64,000 nt of DNA from Knoellia locipacati (lineage in GTDB: Bacteria; Actinomycetota; Actinomycetes; Actinomycetales; Dermatophilaceae). Below are positions 62,053-64,000 of this stretch, one piece after another. The notes below the pieces were generated by a model, which was not told the DNA's origin, ran no database searches, and worked only from the letters and a program-made list of their open reading frames with translations. Location: NCBI RefSeq assembly GCF_007992835.1, contig NZ_BKBA01000009.1, positions 372,001 to 436,000 of the forward strand, in the 5' to 3' direction. The stretch's first letter is position 1. Each line of letters opens with the position of its first letter. The position numbers and the translations under genes were made by a program.

Positions 62053-63356
62053 TGGGCCCCGACTCCACCGGGCCCGACGACACGGGCTCGTCCGACGTCG
62101 TCGACGCGTCCGACGTCGTCGACGCGACCGACGCCGAGGCGCAGCCGCCTGCTCCCCAGTCCCCGCCGCCGATCCCGCTCGACGAGCCGGCCGAGGGTGT
62201 GCCCCACGTCGTCGAGACCGAGCGCGGCCTGAGCGAGGCGGCCGCCGCCATCGCCGCCGGTGAGGGTCCCGTCGCCGTCGACGCCGAGCGCGCGTCGGGC
62301 TACCGCTACGGCCAGCGCGCCTACCTCGTCCAGGTGCGGCGCGAGGGCTCGGGCACATGGCTCATCGACCCCATCGCCTGCCCCGACCTCAGCCCGCTCG
62401 ACGACGCGATCGGACGCGCCGAGTGGATCCTGCACGCCGCGACCCAGGACCTCGCCTGCCTCGCCGAGGTGGGCCTGCGCCCGCGCCAGCTCTTCGACAC
62501 CGAGCTCGCCGCACGCCTGCTCGGCCTCCCCCGCGTCGGGCTCGCCGCCGTGGTCGAGCACTACCTTGGTCTCGCCCTGGCCAAGGAGCACTCGGCCGTC
62601 GACTGGTCGACCCGCCCCCTGCCCGAGCCGTGGCTGCGCTACGCCGCGCTCGACGTCGAGGTCCTCACCGAGCTGCGCAACCTCATGGGTGTCGACCTCG
62701 CCCGTCAGGACAAGTCCGAGTGGGCACGTCAGGAGTTCGAGTCGCTGCTGTCGTGGAAGCCGACCGAGAAGGTCGACCCCTGGCGGCGCACCAGCGGCAT
62801 GAACACCATCCGCAGCCGCCGCGGCATCGCCGTCGTGCGCGAGCTCTGGTTCACCCGCGACGACATCGCCCAGGACCGCGACACCTCGCCCGGCCGGGTG
62901 CTGCCCGACGCCGGGCTCATCTCGATCGCCGCCGCCGCGCCGACCTCGGTGTCGGACCTGCCGAGCGGTCACCGCGCCATCAACCGCTACGGCCGCCAGT
63001 GGGTCGCAGCTGTCAAGCGCGCCGAGGCCATCGACGAGGCCGACCTGCCTCAGCGCACCCTGCGCTCCGACGGCCCGCCGCCCGCACGCTCTTGGGCCGA
63101 CAAGGACCCGGTGGCCGCGGCCCGGCTGACGGACGCGCGAGCCGAGCTCACGGCATACGCCGAGCAGCACGAGATCCCCGTCGAGAACGTCTGCTCGCCC
63201 GACCCCCTGCGCCGGGTCCTGTGGCGACCGCCGACCACGCCGGACGCCGACGGCTTCACCGAGGCCCTGCTCGGGCTCGGTGTGCGCCAGTGGCAGGCCG
63301 ACATCGTCGCGCCGATGCTCGCCCGGGCCGTCGAGGCCCACCCCGACGCCGACTGA
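62052..63356 (+). CDS. rnd: RNase D-like 3'-5' exonuclease with HRDC domain
   Basis: 434 residues. DEDD exonuclease motifs: VAVDAERASGYRYGQRAYLVQV (I; DAE), ILHAATQDLACLAEVG (II), YAALDVEVLTEL (III; Tyr and Asp). An HRDC domain follows at about 255-330 (ELWFTRDDIAQDRDTSPGRVLPDAGL). The acidic N-terminal 40 residues contain a repeated SDVVDA segment from a duplication at 62093-62122. It trims tRNA or other RNA 3' ends. Coupled with DUF3000. Confidence 0.94.
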   Translation: MGPDSTGPDDTGSSDVVDASDVVDATDAEAQPPAPQSPPPIPLDEPAEGVPHVVETERGLSEAAAAIAAGEGPVAVDAERASGYRYGQRAYLVQVRREGSGTWLIDPIACPDLSPLDDAIGRAEWILHAATQDLACLAEVGLRPRQLFDTELAARLLGLPRVGLAAVVEHYLGLALAKEHSAVDWSTRPLPEPWLRYAALDVEVLTELRNLMGVDLARQDKSEWARQEFESLLSWKPTEKVDPWRRTSGMNTIRSRRGIAVVRELWFTRDDIAQDRDTSPGRVLPDAGLISIAAAAPTSVSDLPSGHRAINRYGRQWVAAVKRAEAIDEADLPQRTLRSDGPPPARSWADKDPVAAARLTDARAELTAYAEQHEIPVENVCSPDPLRRVLWRPPTTPDADGFTEALLGLGVRQWQADIVAPMLARAVEAHPDAD

Positions 63357-63359
63357 CGC

Positions 63360-63425
63360 CGCGACTGATTGCCCGTGTGGGACGCCGAGCGCCTGCGAGG
63401 TGTCCCACACGGGCAATCAGTCGCG
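63360..63425. terminator. Perfect 24-bp inverted repeat after rnd
   Basis: Arms 63360-63383 and 63402-63425 pair without mismatch, loop 18 bases. Arms contain GACTGATTGCCCGTGTGGG, so this is another member of the ACTGATTGCCC family. It starts four bases after the rnd stop. A second 10-bp hairpin (63438-63447 with 63474-63483) follows. Confidence 0.8.
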
Positions 63426-63534
63426 CACCGGCCTGGCTGCGTCTGCGGAAGTGGTGGCTCTAGCAACCGAAGTCGCAGACGCACGTGGCCCGGACCCGTG
63501 AGGTGACGGCTCTCACGGCCGACCGGCATACCCG

Positions 63535-63552
63535 ACTAAGCGGGCGCTTAGT
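63535..63552. promoter_or_regulatory. Candidate TetR-type operator before the thiolase
   Basis: ACTAAGCG and CGCTTAGT flank GG: a perfect 8-base dyad 48 bases before the thiolase start. The A/T-containing half-site stands out in this GC-rich gap and is of the kind bound by fatty-acid TetR regulators. Confidence 0.6.
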
Positions 63553-63599
63553 AGCCTGAGCGGAGCACCACCGACATCTCCGACCAGAGAGGCCCCACC

Positions 63600-64000
63600 G
63601 TGCCCCGCACCCTGAATGAGGTCGTCTTCGTCGACGGCGTGCGTACGCCGTTCGGCAAAGCCGGCGAGAAGGGCATGTACGCCCAGACCCGCGCCGACGA
63701 CCTCGTCATCCGCTGCATCCGCGAGCTGCTCAACAGGAACCCCCAGCTCCCCAAGGACCGCGTCGAGGAGGTCGCCATCGCCGCGACCACCCAGACCGGC
63801 GACCAGGGCCTCACGCTCGGCCGCCTCGCCGCCCTGCTCTCCGGCCTGCCCAACACGACCCCGGGCTACTCCGTCGACCGCATGTGCGCCGGCGCGATGA
63901 CCGCGGTGACCAACGTCGCGAGCTCGATCGGCTTCGGCGCCTACGACATCGCCATCGCCGGCGGCGTCGAGCACATGGGCCGCCACCCCATGGGTGAGGG
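63600..64000 (+). CDS. fadA: Acetyl-CoA C-acyltransferase (beta-oxidation thiolase), N-terminal part
   Basis: The first 133 residues are in the window, from GTG 63600 (PRTLNEVVFVDGVRTPFGKAGEKG). The acylated cysteine is in YSVDRMCAGAMTAVTNVAS, followed by AIAGGVEHMGRHPM. The close match to FadA-type thiolases suggests it forms the beta-oxidation complex with a FadB gene expected downstream. Unlike the thiolase at 23181, its other active-site residues cannot be checked because the gene runs off the end. Confidence 0.92.
   Translation, partial: MPRTLNEVVFVDGVRTPFGKAGEKGMYAQTRADDLVIRCIRELLNRNPQLPKDRVEEVAIAATTQTGDQGLTLGRLAALLSGLPNTTPGYSVDRMCAGAMTAVTNVASSIGFGAYDIAIAGGVEHMGRHPMGE

Larger units (their letters stand above)
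3487..63532. repeat. Dispersed 8-mer GTATGCCG / CGGCATAC (about 46 copies)
   Basis: By eye I found 23 copies in each direction. Forward GTATGCCG starts: 3487, 5040, 10034, 13750, 16107, 17632, 21869, 23693, 26690, 31768, 34599, 36299, 38954, 42015, 44924, 46497, 49158, 53214, 55330, 55571, 57195, 59711, 61596. Reverse GGCATAC starts (preceded by C): 3514, 5910, 9353, 11546, 13498, 16265, 21517, 21716, 23940, 25045, 33039, 34572, 37325, 40578, 43537, 44446, 49800, 52635, 57750, 59528, 61452, 63152, 63525. Every GTATGCC seen is followed by G, and about two thirds by GT. Confidence 0.85.

Overview
The window is very GC-rich (roughly 70 % or more by eye), densely coded, and reads as an actinomycete chromosome. 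Several blocks match mycobacterial gene orders: thrS-HIT-pgsA, the htdX/fabG4/fadA2/fadE block, the tmsA/tmsB pair for 10-methyl fatty acids, a DevR/DevS (DosR/DosS) regulon, and a HemQ-type coproporphyrin haem pathway. A member of Micrococcales such as an Intrasporangiaceae relative is my best guess; that is inference, not something the sequence proves. No plasmid, phage or transposon genes were seen, and there is no gene-free stretch above about 300 bases except the tRNA cluster at 44.4-44.8 kb.

Layout. 0-3.5 kb: start of pgsA, HIT protein, acetyltransferase and thrS, all on the minus strand. 3.6-6.7 kb: small monooxygenase, GNAT protein and S9 peptidase. 6.8-13.8 kb: lipid-metabolism block (MaoC hydratase, FabG4-type reductase, thiolase) divergent from a TetR regulator coupled to an acyl-CoA oxidase-like enzyme, with a palindromic operator between the two arms. 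13.8-17.6 kb: three overlapping genes for methyl-branched fatty acids. 17.7-19.5 kb: a compact two-gene cassette beside the 3' end of a tRNA-Val gene: a ScoMcrA-head/DUF6884/GIY-YIG nuclease followed by an Ada-type zinc-finger protein. Broken tandem copies of the tRNA end lie between cassette and tRNA. 19.6-22.1 kb: TIGR02611 membrane protein, pabC and pabB. 22.1-24.3 kb: short adenylate-forming ligase and a thiolase.

24.3-43.5 kb is a dormancy/low-oxygen regulon. It holds a haem-GAF type sensor kinase, a DevR-like response regulator, two double-domain universal stress proteins, two flavin-binding PNPOx-like proteins, a CBS protein, a CoA-transferase, a zinc alcohol dehydrogenase, SulP, formate-THF ligase, a secreted M28 peptidase, and a sulfur-handling trio (sulfide:quinone reductase-like, DsrC/TusE-like, DsrE2-like). 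Eight copies of a GGGACCTnnGnCCCTGT-like box lie in front of these genes, which ties them into one circuit. A first polyphosphate kinase 2 gene lies in the same stretch.

43.5-64 kb: an orphan secreted protein, three tRNA genes (Val-GAC, Cys-GCA, Gly-GCC), a YihY-type membrane protein, an AidB-like flavoprotein, a second PPK2, a RibD-C reductase, an LLM flavoprotein with a dicarboxylate symporter, an alpha/beta hydrolase, a LigD-type polymerase-ligase without the phosphoesterase domain, msrB, the haem genes hemQ, cgoX and hemE (with a DUF4349 lipoprotein gene in opposite orientation), an EamA transporter, DUF3000, RNase D and the start of a beta-oxidation thiolase.

Two sequence layers run through everything. 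First, the 8-mer GTATGCCG/CGGCATAC occurs about 46 times, near one per 1.4 kb, equally on both strands and inside genes as well as between them. That is about twenty times the rough expectation and resembles the density of DNA-uptake or HIP1-type motifs. Second, long near-perfect hairpins follow many stop codons; several share the arm ACTGATTGCCC.
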